11,736 nucleotides of DNA from the NCBI GenBank assembly GCA_012522645.1, contig JAAYKC010000065.1, positions 1-11,736 of the forward strand. The letters are read 5' to 3'. This document shows positions 5,479-11,736 of the stretch, one piece after another (position 1 is the first letter of the stretch; each line of letters opens with the position of its first letter). The notes beneath the pieces were generated by a model. It searched no databases. It was given only the letters and a program-made list of their open reading frames with translations, and was not told where the DNA came from. The translations under genes were made by a program, and so were the position numbers. This DNA is from Thermoplasmatales archaeon (GTDB lineage: Archaea; Thermoplasmatota; Thermoplasmata; Methanomassiliicoccales; Methanomethylophilaceae).

Positions 5479-7489
5479 CTTCCAGCACCTCCTGTATCTC
5501 TTCTTCCTCTTCTTCTTCCTCTATCAGATCTTCTTCGGACTCTATCTCGGTGACCTCGATCCCCTTTATGCCCCAATCGCCGGGCAGCGGATCAGCACCC
5601 ATTACTATGACCGGGTTGATCCCTGATATGTACACATCATCAGGGGAGAAGACATCCGCCATATCCCCCGTCAGCTCGAAGGATATCGTGGTGCTGGCGG
5701 CAGGCGGCAGGTCCTTGATGTCCCAGGCGGCCTTGCCGTCCTCGGTCATCTCCACGAAATGAGCCTCACTGAACAGTGTCAGGTTAACGGCCTCCTTCGG
5801 AAGCTGCGCGTGCATCCTGAAAGAGCGTTCGTTTCTTGTGTAGTTGAATACAGTATAGGTTATCTTCCTGAATTTCTTCTTCTTGGAGTCGACGCTCGGC
5901 TCGATCCAGATCACATTCATTATCTTGGATATTGTCAGATCCAGATTCGGGACGGGCTTGTTCAGGAAATCAGCGGACCTCTTGGCCAGCTCCGGCAGGA
6001 TTATCTGCACGATCTCGAACTTGGCGCGGGTGTGTTCCCTTCTCTCCCTCTTACGTAAATGGCTCTTAAGATTCCTTCCGCAGAGCCTGAGTGCCAGACC
6101 TATCTCCTCGGTTATCTCCGACAGGTCGGCTATGGCCTCTTTGCCCTCTGATGTGAAGAACACCTTCGTGGATGCGACATGAACCAGGATTATCGCGGGG
6201 CCGAAGGGAATGCCTTTGCCTCCCCTCTGCTCTAATCCGTACCTCCTCCAGTCCACGTCGGATATGGCTTTCGTTATCGCGCATGCCCCTGCCTGATACA
6301 GCAGCGGTACGCGGTTGGCGAACCTGAGCACGGTGACCTGACCCTCCGAGGGGATATCCCCGCCGTACACTATGCCCACCTCAACGGTGAACGGGTTGCC
6401 GTTGACGGCCTTCGGTGCCCTGGTCACAGGGGGAGCATAATACTCCGGCCGCATCCCGTCCAGAACGTGCATAAGCCCCTTCTTGATCAGCGTATCCCCG
6501 ATGGGGGAAAGGCAGTCTGTCTGAGGGGCCATTATCTTGACATCGGCTATCGCATTCACGATGTCCTTGCATTCATCCCGGGTCAGGTTCGAAGGCTTCT
6601 TCTCAGGCTTTATGCCGGTGATCTTGAATATCTCGTCCGCTATTCTCGCCGTGACTCGTGAGAAATCATTGATCAGGAACGCTCTCACACTCTTCTGATG
6701 CGTAGCCTGGGACATCTTCTGCAAATCTCCGATCTCAAGGCCTTCAGGATGAGGTTTTATCTCCTTGGATTTCACGGGCAGGGTGTCCGTTGCCCTTTCG
6801 AATACGAAGGTCTTGCCGTCCGGATCAACGAAGGTGATCTTCGCATGCGGATTCACTATGGCGGTGTTCTTGAGGTACTCGAATATCGATTGTTTCCCGG
6901 AGATGTATCTCCCCCTGGTGAAATACTCGATGCGTGTCCCGCTGTCCTTGTTCTCCCAGGAGAAGGCCGCTTCATTGGAGACGATCGGACGGTTGCTCTT
7001 GGTGTCTATGACGATATCCATGCCCCAGGCGACTGAATCCTCGCCCTCGATCTTGGACTGAACATGGGCGGGTTTGCCCGTCGATATGTTGCCGAACATG
7101 ATGGTGGCCGATATGCCTATGCCCTGCTGTCCCCGGGATTGTCTGAGAGCGTGGAATCTTGATCCGTACAGCAATCTGCCGAAGACGTTCGGCATCATCT
7201 TCCTGACGATGCCGGGACCGTTGTCCTCGATGATCATCCTGTACTCCTCATCCTCCAGTTTCTCCACCTTTACGAAGATGTCCGGGAGTATGTCAGCTTC
7301 CTCGCATGCATCAAGGGCATTGTCCACTGCTTCCTTGACGCCCATCAGCAGGGATTTGGATTTGGAATCGAATCCGAGAATCTGCTTATTCTTCTCGAAG
7401 AATTCTGTTATCGATATCTCTTTCTGTTTGGAAGCGAGGATATTGGCGGTCGGTACGCTTCCGGACGGTTTCTTCTCGTTGGGGTGCAT
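5471..7489 (-). CDS. top6B: DNA topoisomerase VI subunit B (GHKL ATPase subunit)
   Basis: The 672-residue ATPase subunit of topoisomerase VI dimerises on ATP binding and drives strand passage through the break made by Top6A. The GHKL ATP site shows EAVDNALDA (53-61, Mg2+ Asn57), IEDNGPGI (87-94) and QSRGQQGIG (117-125). A helix-two-turn-helix region (about 230-310) and the transducer (about 315-530) follow, including GGKGIPFGPAIILVHVAS (423-440). The WKxY stalk motif reads W-R-R-Y (414-417). It is longer than the roughly 530-residue Sulfolobus form. Residues about 540-640 fit the extra Ig-like C-terminal domain known from Methanosarcina-type Top6B, followed by a Glu-rich tail with eight consecutive Glu (657-664). 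ATG 7489 sits 27 nt from a TATA box, and the next Met is at residue 49. It is first in an operon with top6A, 45 bp after the zinc-ribbon membrane protein gene. Confidence 0.97.
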   Translation of the reverse strand: MHPNEKKPSGSVPTANILASKQKEISITEFFEKNKQILGFDSKSKSLLMGVKEAVDNALDACEEADILPDIFVKVEKLEDEEYRMIIEDNGPGIVRKMMPNVFGRLLYGSRFHALRQSRGQQGIGISATIMFGNISTGKPAHVQSKIEGEDSVAWGMDIVIDTKSNRPIVSNEAAFSWENKDSGTRIEYFTRGRYISGKQSIFEYLKNTAIVNPHAKITFVDPDGKTFVFERATDTLPVKSKEIKPHPEGLEIGDLQKMSQATHQKSVRAFLINDFSRVTARIADEIFKITGIKPEKKPSNLTRDECKDIVNAIADVKIMAPQTDCLSPIGDTLIKKGLMHVLDGMRPEYYAPPVTRAPKAVNGNPFTVEVGIVYGGDIPSEGQVTVLRFANRVPLLYQAGACAITKAISDVDWRRYGLEQRGGKGIPFGPAIILVHVASTKVFFTSEGKEAIADLSEITEEIGLALRLCGRNLKSHLRKRERREHTRAKFEIVQIILPELAKRSADFLNKPVPNLDLTISKIMNVIWIEPSVDSKKKKFRKITYTVFNYTRNERSFRMHAQLPKEAVNLTLFSEAHFVEMTEDGKAAWDIKDLPPAASTTISFELTGDMADVFSPDDVYISGINPVIVMGADPLPGDWGIKGIEVTEIESEEDLIEEEEEEEEIQEVLEDD
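5486..5492 (-). promoter_or_regulatory. top6A: Shine-Dalgarno site for top6A
   Basis: On the minus strand GGAGGTG ends 7 nt before the top6A ATG (5478), inside the last codons of top6B. This full-length match contrasts with the leaderless first genes of the window and fixes the top6A start. Confidence 0.85.
5498..5521 (-). repeat. top6B: Poly-Glu codon run (eight GAA/GAG codons) near the 3' end of top6B
   Basis: Twenty-four bases of pure GAR codons encode eight consecutive Glu (residues 657-664) in a disordered acidic tail. The purine-only tract is prone to slippage, but here the frame is intact and it ends within 30 bp of the top6A start. Confidence 0.85.
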
Positions 7490-7511
7490 CCGCTCGGAAG
7501 AGGAGGTATGA

Positions 7512-7520
7512 ATTAAATAA
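7512..7520 (-). promoter_or_regulatory. top6B: TATA box for top6B-top6A
   Basis: On the minus strand the element reads TTTATTTAA (within CATTTATTTAATTC), centred 27 nt upstream of the top6B ATG at 7489. It lies in the 45-bp gap after the zinc-ribbon protein gene, so the topoisomerase operon can be transcribed separately, leaderless. Read-through from the upstream gene is still possible. Confidence 0.7.
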
Positions 7521-7534
7521 ATGTTTCAGACCGA

Positions 7535-8635
7535 TCAGGAGTCATCGTCCGATTCGAATTTCTCCCCGCAGTTAGGGCATTCCGTCGCATCCGCACTGAC
7601 CACGGCGCCGCACTCCGAGCATTCCATCAACTCATCGGAAGAGGCGGACGTGCCGGTTCCGTCGTCCGAATCAAAGCTCGCTCCGCATCTGGGACATTCC
7701 GTCGCATCCGCACTGACCACGGCGCCGCACTCCGAGCATTCCATATCCTCTTCGGCCGGAGCGGATGTGATGATGTCCGGTACTTCGATGAACGCACCGC
7801 ATTTCCTGCAGCACGTTTCCCCGGGCAGTACGAGGGAACCGCACTCTTTGCAGCGTCCGTATCCCTGGGGATACAGTCTGCCCTCCCTCTCCATCCTCTC
7901 TCTGGTGTTGTCAAGGCTTTTTCTCGAAATGTACGAGAATATGATGACCAGGAAGTACACGAACATGAGGTTGACCCCGACGAAGTAGAGGTTGCCCTCG
8001 AGTGCAAAGATCTTCAGGTCGCTGTCGCTCATGGTGCCTGTGTGGAATACATCGTTAGTGCTGTTCACCACATCACTGCCGTTCATGGCCTTGAAGCGGA
8101 AATATCTCAGTTCACTGTCTCCGAGATTCACGTTCTGGGCGGTATAGATCCCGCTGATCTCAGACATAGCGATCTTCTTGGCGGATGCGGTCCCTGCTTC
8201 GTAGAAATAGAGGATTGAGACGTCCCCATAATAGAAGTTCACCTCGGTCCCCGTGCCGGTGTATTCTACCTCTACGTCATAGAATCCGCCGCCCAGGGAG
8301 GTTATGCTTGCATTTGAGAAATCGTCCTGATCAATCAATCCGATGTCGCTGTTGGCATCAACCAAAGCAGGGCTCACTATCAGCCCGCCGACGCAGGAGA
8401 TGGCGACAAGATAGACCACACCGGCAGCCAGAAGTACTTTCGTGTTCTTCACACCGAGAACTTTCGGTATGACGTACATGGCTATCCCTATCAGCATGGG
8501 AAGGCAGAACATCTCGTATAGCCCGGTCAGCATGAACATTATTCCGAGGAACAGTGCCAGAATAATACCGAGCACCTGTGCCAGCGGTGTTCCTATGAAT
8601 CTGTCCTGTCCTTTCCTGTCCGGGAGCGCTTCCAT
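7535..8635 (-). CDS. Four-helix membrane protein with three C-terminal zinc ribbons, function unknown
   Basis: This 366-residue protein has an uncertain role. Three hydrophobic helices (about 20-40, 42-61, 66-87) are followed by a polar, Gly/Ser/Asp-rich domain (about 88-214) with N-glycosylation-type sequons NAS, NGS and NST, then a fourth helix (about 216-237). The even helix number and basic residues after helix 4 (SRKSLDNTRERMER) place both ends in the cytoplasm and the 125-residue domain outside. The tail holds three zinc ribbons of C-x2-C...C-x2-C type: 262/265 with 275 or 276/279, 300/303-314/317, and 339/342-353/356. The last two are near-identical copies. Acidic Ser/Asp/Gly linkers separate them. 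It lies 45 bp upstream of top6B on the same strand but has its own promoter, so a link to topoisomerase VI is only positional. Zinc ribbons of this kind often mediate protein or nucleic-acid contacts; the outer domain could be a sensor. Confidence 0.85.
   Translation of the reverse strand: MEALPDRKGQDRFIGTPLAQVLGIILALFLGIMFMLTGLYEMFCLPMLIGIAMYVIPKVLGVKNTKVLLAAGVVYLVAISCVGGLIVSPALVDANSDIGLIDQDDFSNASITSLGGGFYDVEVEYTGTGTEVNFYYGDVSILYFYEAGTASAKKIAMSEISGIYTAQNVNLGDSELRYFRFKAMNGSDVVNSTNDVFHTGTMSDSDLKIFALEGNLYFVGVNLMFVYFLVIIFSYISRKSLDNTRERMEREGRLYPQGYGRCKECGSLVLPGETCCRKCGAFIEVPDIITSAPAEEDMECSECGAVVSADATECPRCGASFDSDDGTGTSASSDELMECSECGAVVSADATECPNCGEKFESDDDS
7578..7744 (-). repeat. Perfect 50-bp coding duplication, 117-bp period (zinc ribbons 2 and 3)
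   Basis: Bases 7578-7627 and 7695-7744 are identical over 50 bp, encoding MECSECGAVVSADATEC in both copies with no silent change. The intervening and following bases diverge. The period of 117 bp (39 codons) keeps the frame, consistent with a recent tandem duplication or gene conversion of a zinc-ribbon module. Confidence 0.95.
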
Positions 8636-8657
8636 GTATTGGGGCAGACCTCAACAG

Positions 8658-8668
8658 ATATAAAAAAG
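8658..8668 (-). promoter_or_regulatory. TATA box for the zinc-ribbon membrane protein gene
   Basis: On the minus strand the element reads CTTTTTTATAT, centred about 27 nt upstream of the start ATG at 8635, predicting a leaderless transcript. It shares the 86-bp divergent intergenic region with the DRG GTPase promoter. Confidence 0.7.
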
Positions 8669-8678
8669 CCTGCGACAG

Positions 8679-8686
8679 AATAAATA
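8679..8686 (+). promoter_or_regulatory. Candidate TATA box for the DRG GTPase gene
   Basis: AATAAATA is centred about 39 nt before the TTG start at 8722, which would put transcription start near 8708 and give a short leader containing GGAG. The stronger AT element at 8658-8668 could also serve this direction and would give a longer leader. Confidence 0.45.
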
Positions 8687-8710
8687 CAACCCTAATCATC
8701 CATCAGAGAC

Positions 8711-8714
8711 GGAG
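8711..8714 (+). promoter_or_regulatory. Shine-Dalgarno site supporting a TTG start
   Basis: GGAG (within GGAGAAGGAC) ends 7 nt before TTG at 8722. No in-frame ATG or GTG lies nearby: the next Met is about 100 residues in, past the G1 loop. The site therefore decides the start codon. Confidence 0.6.
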
Positions 8715-8721
8715 AAGGACA

Positions 8722-9822
8722 TTGGCAACGATAGAGGAACAGATTAAGGAGTTGGAAGAGCAGATATCCAACACTAAATACAACAAATCGACAGAAGGCC
8801 ACATAGGCAAGCTCAAAGCCAGGATAGCCAAGCTTCAGGAAGAGGAAGAGAAGCGCAGATCCTCCAAGGGTCCGACGAAAGGATTCTATGTGAAGAAGGC
8901 CGGGAATGCAACTGTGGCACTTGTAGGATTCCCGAGCGTGGGAAAGTCGACCCTCCTCAATCAGCTGACCGGGGCCAAATCCGAGATAGGCGCATATCAC
9001 TTCACGACGCTGGACGTCGTTCCCGGGGTGATGGAGTACAACCATGCCAAGATCCAGATACTTGATATGCCCGGTCTCATCAAGGACGCATCCAGAGGCA
9101 AGGGCAGAGGCAGGGAGGTCATAGCCGCCGCCAGGGCAGCCGATGTGATTTTGCTGGTGGTGGATGTTTACAATCCTGACATCTCTGTATTGTTCAATGA
9201 GCTTTGGAACGCCGGCATAAGGCTGAATCAGTCCAAGCCGGATGTTACAGTGTCAGGAGCATCTCAGGGCGGTCTTCTCATAAAGCCGACTCTGAAGCTC
9301 ACGAAGATGGATGTGGAGACCATCAAAGACATGGCCGCGGCCTACGGTCTCGTGAATGCGACCATAGTCGTGAGAGAGGACATCGATGTGGAGCAGATGC
9401 TGGATGTTCTCGCCGGGAACAGGGTCTACATAAAAGCAGTGATGGCGATCAACAAGGTGGACCTGGCTAAGCCCGGGGAGCTGGAGAAAGCGTACGCGCG
9501 GAACCCTGAGTACCGTAAGTTCCCTGTATCCGCGGCCACGGGCCAGGGGATGGATGAGCTCAAGCAGGGGATGTATGACACGATAGACATGATCCGCATA
9601 TTCCTCAAGCCGCAGGGACAGGAGGCGGACATGGAAGTGCCTATGATCGTGAAGCGCGGGAACTCCGTGGGGGACGTCTGCGAGCTCATACACAGGGATT
9701 TCAGGAATAATTTCAGATATGCGATGGTCTGGGGGGAGAGTGCGAAATTCCCCGGTCAGACGGTCGGCATGGACCACATCCTGAAGGATAAGGACATACT
9801 CAGCATAATCGTCAGAAGGTAG
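8722..9822 (+). CDS. DRG/Rbg-family OBG-type GTPase with TGS domain
   Basis: This 366-residue cytoplasmic GTPase is the archaeal relative of eukaryotic DRG1/DRG2 (yeast Rbg1/Rbg2), which bind translating ribosomes and are linked to relieving stalled translation. An N-terminal helical segment (IEEQIKELEEQI, 4-15, to about 50) precedes the G domain. Its motifs are G1 GFPSVGKST (69-77), switch region FTTLDVVPG (94-102), G3 DMPGL (115-119), G4 NKVD (244-247) and G5 SAATG (270-274). The DRG-specific insertion lies between G3 and G4 (about 155-235). The TGS domain fills the C-terminus (about 290-366: VPMIVKRGNSVGDVCELIHRD...). Length matches the family (about 365-370), so the gene is complete. It starts at TTG, supported by a GGAG site. 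It is followed 44 bp later by hisS, which has its own TATA box. Confidence 0.95.
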   Translation: MATIEEQIKELEEQISNTKYNKSTEGHIGKLKARIAKLQEEEEKRRSSKGPTKGFYVKKAGNATVALVGFPSVGKSTLLNQLTGAKSEIGAYHFTTLDVVPGVMEYNHAKIQILDMPGLIKDASRGKGRGREVIAAARAADVILLVVDVYNPDISVLFNELWNAGIRLNQSKPDVTVSGASQGGLLIKPTLKLTKMDVETIKDMAAAYGLVNATIVVREDIDVEQMLDVLAGNRVYIKAVMAINKVDLAKPGELEKAYARNPEYRKFPVSAATGQGMDELKQGMYDTIDMIRIFLKPQGQEADMEVPMIVKRGNSVGDVCELIHRDFRNNFRYAMVWGESAKFPGQTVGMDHILKDKDILSIIVRR

Positions 9823-9835
9823 GCTTTCGGCGACA

Positions 9836-9847
9836 CGTTTTATATCC
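9836..9847 (+). promoter_or_regulatory. hisS: TATA box for hisS
   Basis: CGTTTTATATCC is centred about 25 nt upstream of the hisS ATG at 9867, predicting transcription start at or next to the A of the ATG. A GGAG at 9859-9862 is only 4 nt from the start, too close for a good ribosome binding site. Confidence 0.7.
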
Positions 9848-9866
9848 CTCCGCTTATCGGAGTCTT

Positions 9867-11111
9867 ATGATTCAGAAGCCCCGTGGCACGAGGGATTTCC
9901 TTCCGGACGAGATGGAGAGACGCAGGCATTACGAAGGCGTTCTGAGGCATGTGGCGGAGACCTTCGGATTCAGGGAGATCGCAACCCCCATATTCGAAGA
10001 GGCGGAGCTCTTCATCCTGAGGTCCGGATCGAACATACTGAACGAGCTCTATGCGTTCAGGGACAAAGGCGACAGGGAGATCGCGCTGCGCCCGGAGATG
10101 ACGGCGCCGGCCATACGCATGTTCGTGAACAGCATGAGCAATGAGCCGAAGCCCATCAAGATGTTCTACTTCGGCCAATGCTTCCGTTATGAGAGGCCGC
10201 AGAGCGGCAGGTACCGTGAATTCTATCAGTTCGGTGCAGAGCTCATAGGCAACAAGAACCCGGAGTCGGATGCGGAGATCATAGCTCTGGCGGCGTCGAT
10301 GATAAAAGCACTGGGTCTTCGCGATTACAGGATAAGGATAGGTCATATAGGCGTTCTGAGGCAGAAGCTTGCGGACGCCGGCGTTCCCAAGGAGAAGACA
10401 GCCGAGATCCTTCAGAAACTGGATAAGAAGCTGTATGATGAGGCGGAGCCCATCCTCATAGATCTGGGCGTATCCGACCTTGCGAGGCAGGAGATCTTCG
10501 ATCTCACGGGAACGGTGGGGGGCATGGAAGTGCTCTCAAATGTGCCGGGAGAGGCAGGGGATTACCTGAGGTCCGTGGCGGAGATCTTGGGGAGGATGGG
10601 TGTCCGGGACGTAGACATCGACTTAGGCGTCGTCAGAGGGTTGGATTACTATACGGGAATGGTGTTCGAGGCCGAGGCCCCTGCGCTGGGTGCGGAGAAG
10701 CAGATCTGCGGCGGAGGCTCATACACTCTGTCGGAGCTGTTCGGCGGAGAGCAGGTATTCTCAACCGGATTCGCGATAGGCTTCGACAGGATACTGCTGG
10801 CAATGGAGAAGGAGGGCATTGAGTATGGGCTCAGGGGCATCGATGCATATGTGGTGCCTGCCTCTGATGCAGTAAGAGGGGAGGCATACGGGATCGTCTC
10901 CATGCTCAGGGATTCCGGCATATCATCGGATATGGATCTGATGGGAAGGAAGATGGCGAAGGCCATGAAGCACGCATCCTCTGTCGGAGCCGGGAAAGTG
11001 ATCATCGTCGGGGAGAAGGAACTCTCGGAGAGATCCGTAACGGTAAGGGACATGTCCTCCGGGGATCAGACACTGATCAGGATCTCGGAGCTTGTCCGTT
11101 ACCTGTCCTGA
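9867..11111 (+). CDS. hisS: Histidyl-tRNA synthetase
   Basis: The 414-residue class II aminoacyl-tRNA synthetase charges tRNA-His with histidine using ATP; it acts as a cytoplasmic homodimer. The start PRGTRDFLPDE (5-15) is the usual HisRS N-terminus. Motif 1 spans about 36-53. Motif 2 is FYFGQCFRYERPQSGRYREF (100-119), the histidine-specific signature is RGLDYYTG (257-264), and motif 3 is GFAIGFDRILLA (301-312). The insertion domain lies around 165-245. The anticodon-binding domain (about 325-414: DAYVVPASD to the end) is present. Length is standard (about 410-430) and no key residue is missing. The last 35 bp overlap the convergent RNase HI gene. Confidence 0.97.
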   Translation: MIQKPRGTRDFLPDEMERRRHYEGVLRHVAETFGFREIATPIFEEAELFILRSGSNILNELYAFRDKGDREIALRPEMTAPAIRMFVNSMSNEPKPIKMFYFGQCFRYERPQSGRYREFYQFGAELIGNKNPESDAEIIALAASMIKALGLRDYRIRIGHIGVLRQKLADAGVPKEKTAEILQKLDKKLYDEAEPILIDLGVSDLARQEIFDLTGTVGGMEVLSNVPGEAGDYLRSVAEILGRMGVRDVDIDLGVVRGLDYYTGMVFEAEAPALGAEKQICGGGSYTLSELFGGEQVFSTGFAIGFDRILLAMEKEGIEYGLRGIDAYVVPASDAVRGEAYGIVSMLRDSGISSDMDLMGRKMAKAMKHASSVGAGKVIIVGEKELSERSVTVRDMSSGDQTLIRISELVRYLS

Positions 11112-11502
11112 TATCGAGTTCGATATTCAGGAGCGCATCCGCTCTGGATATCATAGGGTTCTCCCGTCTCACATGAACTATGGACGGATTCTTTATTTGG
11201 GACATGAGGGACACGGCATCGCCGTGAAGGGAACGCAGGCTCTCTGACTTGACTTTGTATTCCCCGGTCATCTGCTTCACCACAAGCTCGGAATCCATTA
11301 TGAACTCAACATAATCGTCACCGATCCCGATGGCCTCCCTAACGGCCATGATCAGACCGCGGTACTCGGCATAATTGTTGGTGCCTTCCCCGAGGAATTC
11401 CGAGACCTCGCGTATTATCGTTCCGTCCCGCGTTACTATGACAGCGCAGGCGGCCGGCCCCGGATTCCCCCTGGCGCCTCCGTCGGAGTATATGCGCAGC
11501 AT
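11077..11502 (-). CDS. rnhA: Ribonuclease HI
   Basis: The 141-residue nuclease cuts the RNA strand of RNA-DNA hybrids (R-loops, primers, misincorporated stretches). It contains the four catalytic carboxylates: Asp7 in YSDGGARGNPGP, Glu46 in NNYAEYRGL, Asp70 in FIMDSELVVKQ and Asp122 in SRADALLN. It is short and has no basic protrusion, like Sulfolobus and Halobacterium type 1 enzymes rather than the E. coli form. Archaea usually rely on RNase HII, so type 1 is the less common class. ATG 11500-11502 follows the panD stop after one base (TGAGATG) with a purine-rich GAGGATGA before it, so both are probably one operon with coupled translation. Its 3' end runs 35 bp into the end of convergent hisS. 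Confidence 0.94.
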   Translation of the reverse strand: MLRIYSDGGARGNPGPAACAVIVTRDGTIIREVSEFLGEGTNNYAEYRGLIMAVREAIGIGDDYVEFIMDSELVVKQMTGEYKVKSESLRSLHGDAVSLMSQIKNPSIVHVRRENPMISRADALLNIELDIRTGNGQAPRS

Positions 11503-11503
11503 C

Positions 11504-11736
11504 TCATCCTCTTACAGGTCTGTTCTTCCCGTCGACCCTGACCACGTTCGTGTCGATGATCCCGTCGGCGAGCTCGAATCCCATTATGATCACCAGATCC
11601 CCCGTTTTACAAAGATGGGCCGCAGCGCCGTTGATGCAGATGACGCCGGAACCGGCCGGCCCGGCTATGGTATAGGTCTCGAAGCGGTTGCCGTTGCTGA
11701 CGTCGGCTATCAGCACCTTCTCCCCGGGAAGGATCC
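11504..11736 (-). CDS. panD: Aspartate 1-decarboxylase PanD, C-terminal part (5' end outside the window)
   Basis: The pyruvoyl-dependent enzyme makes beta-alanine from aspartate for pantothenate and coenzyme A. About 77 residues are visible, open at the right edge; the full protein is usually about 120-130. The visible part starts P-G-E-K-V and includes VSNGNRFETYTIAG, matching Arg54 and Tyr58 of the E. coli enzyme, then GSGVICINGAAAH, matching Asn72, and GDLVIIMGFE. The Gly-Ser self-cleavage site that generates the pyruvoyl group is upstream of the window. The GTG at 11716 is an internal Val codon, since conserved residues continue upstream. The gene is directly followed by rnhA. In archaea beta-alanine more often comes from a pyridoxal-phosphate decarboxylase (MfnA/ADC type), so this bacterial-type enzyme suggests an acquired gene (inference). 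Confidence 0.93.
   Translation of the reverse strand, partial: ILPGEKVLIADVSNGNRFETYTIAGPAGSGVICINGAAAHLCKTGDLVIIMGFELADGIIDTNVVRVDGKNRPVRG

Noticed and set aside
11504..11716. Treating the GTG at 11716 as the start of a 70-residue protein
   Set aside because: PanD-like residues (P-G-E-K-V) continue upstream of this codon to the window edge, so it is an internal Val and the gene is cut by the window.
1..11736. Mobile element, prophage or defence island
   Set aside because: No transposase, integrase, terminal inverted repeats, restriction, toxin-antitoxin or nuclease-helicase genes are visible. Nearly all genes are housekeeping with similar base composition.

Overview
The window reads as archaeal chromosome, most likely a euryarchaeon with mid-range GC. 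Supporting genes are a Sec61-beta translocon subunit, a class I lysyl-tRNA synthetase, both subunits of DNA topoisomerase VI and an archaeal/eukaryotic DRG-type GTPase. Most genes also have an AT-rich TATA-like element about 25-30 nt before the start codon, which is typical of leaderless archaeal transcripts. Topoisomerase VI argues against Thermoplasmatales, which usually lack it. A host-associated Methanomassiliicoccales-like methanogen fits the whole, but that placement is inference and not proven by any single gene.

Layout. Bases 2-1144 (+) hold the 3' part of an acidic, repeat-bearing protein of unknown function, followed by a hairpin/T-run terminator. Bases 1295-2575 (+) encode a CPA2-type Na+/H+ (or K+/H+) antiporter. 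A 54-residue Sec61-beta gene lies at 2586-2750 (-), divergent from class I lysS (2845-4386, +). lysS meets top6A stop codon to stop codon with no spacer. The minus-strand block 4387-8635 holds a four-helix membrane protein with three cytoplasmic zinc ribbons, then top6B, then top6A; top6B and top6A overlap and form an operon. A divergent promoter region (8636-8721) separates this block from the DRG/Rbg GTPase (8722-9822, +), followed by hisS (9867-11111, +). The 3' end of hisS overlaps the convergent RNase HI gene (11077-11502, -). That gene follows panD (11504 to the window edge, -) almost without a gap.

Functionally this is mostly housekeeping: two aminoacyl-tRNA synthetases and a ribosome-associated GTPase (translation), topoisomerase VI and RNase HI (DNA topology and RNA-DNA hybrid removal), Sec61-beta (protein export), an ion antiporter, and PanD (beta-alanine for coenzyme A). 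The least explained parts are the acidic repeat protein and the zinc-ribbon membrane protein next to topoisomerase VI. Both contain recently duplicated internal modules. I see no CRISPR array, insertion sequence, prophage, tRNA or rRNA gene, and no clear evidence of a new multi-gene system.
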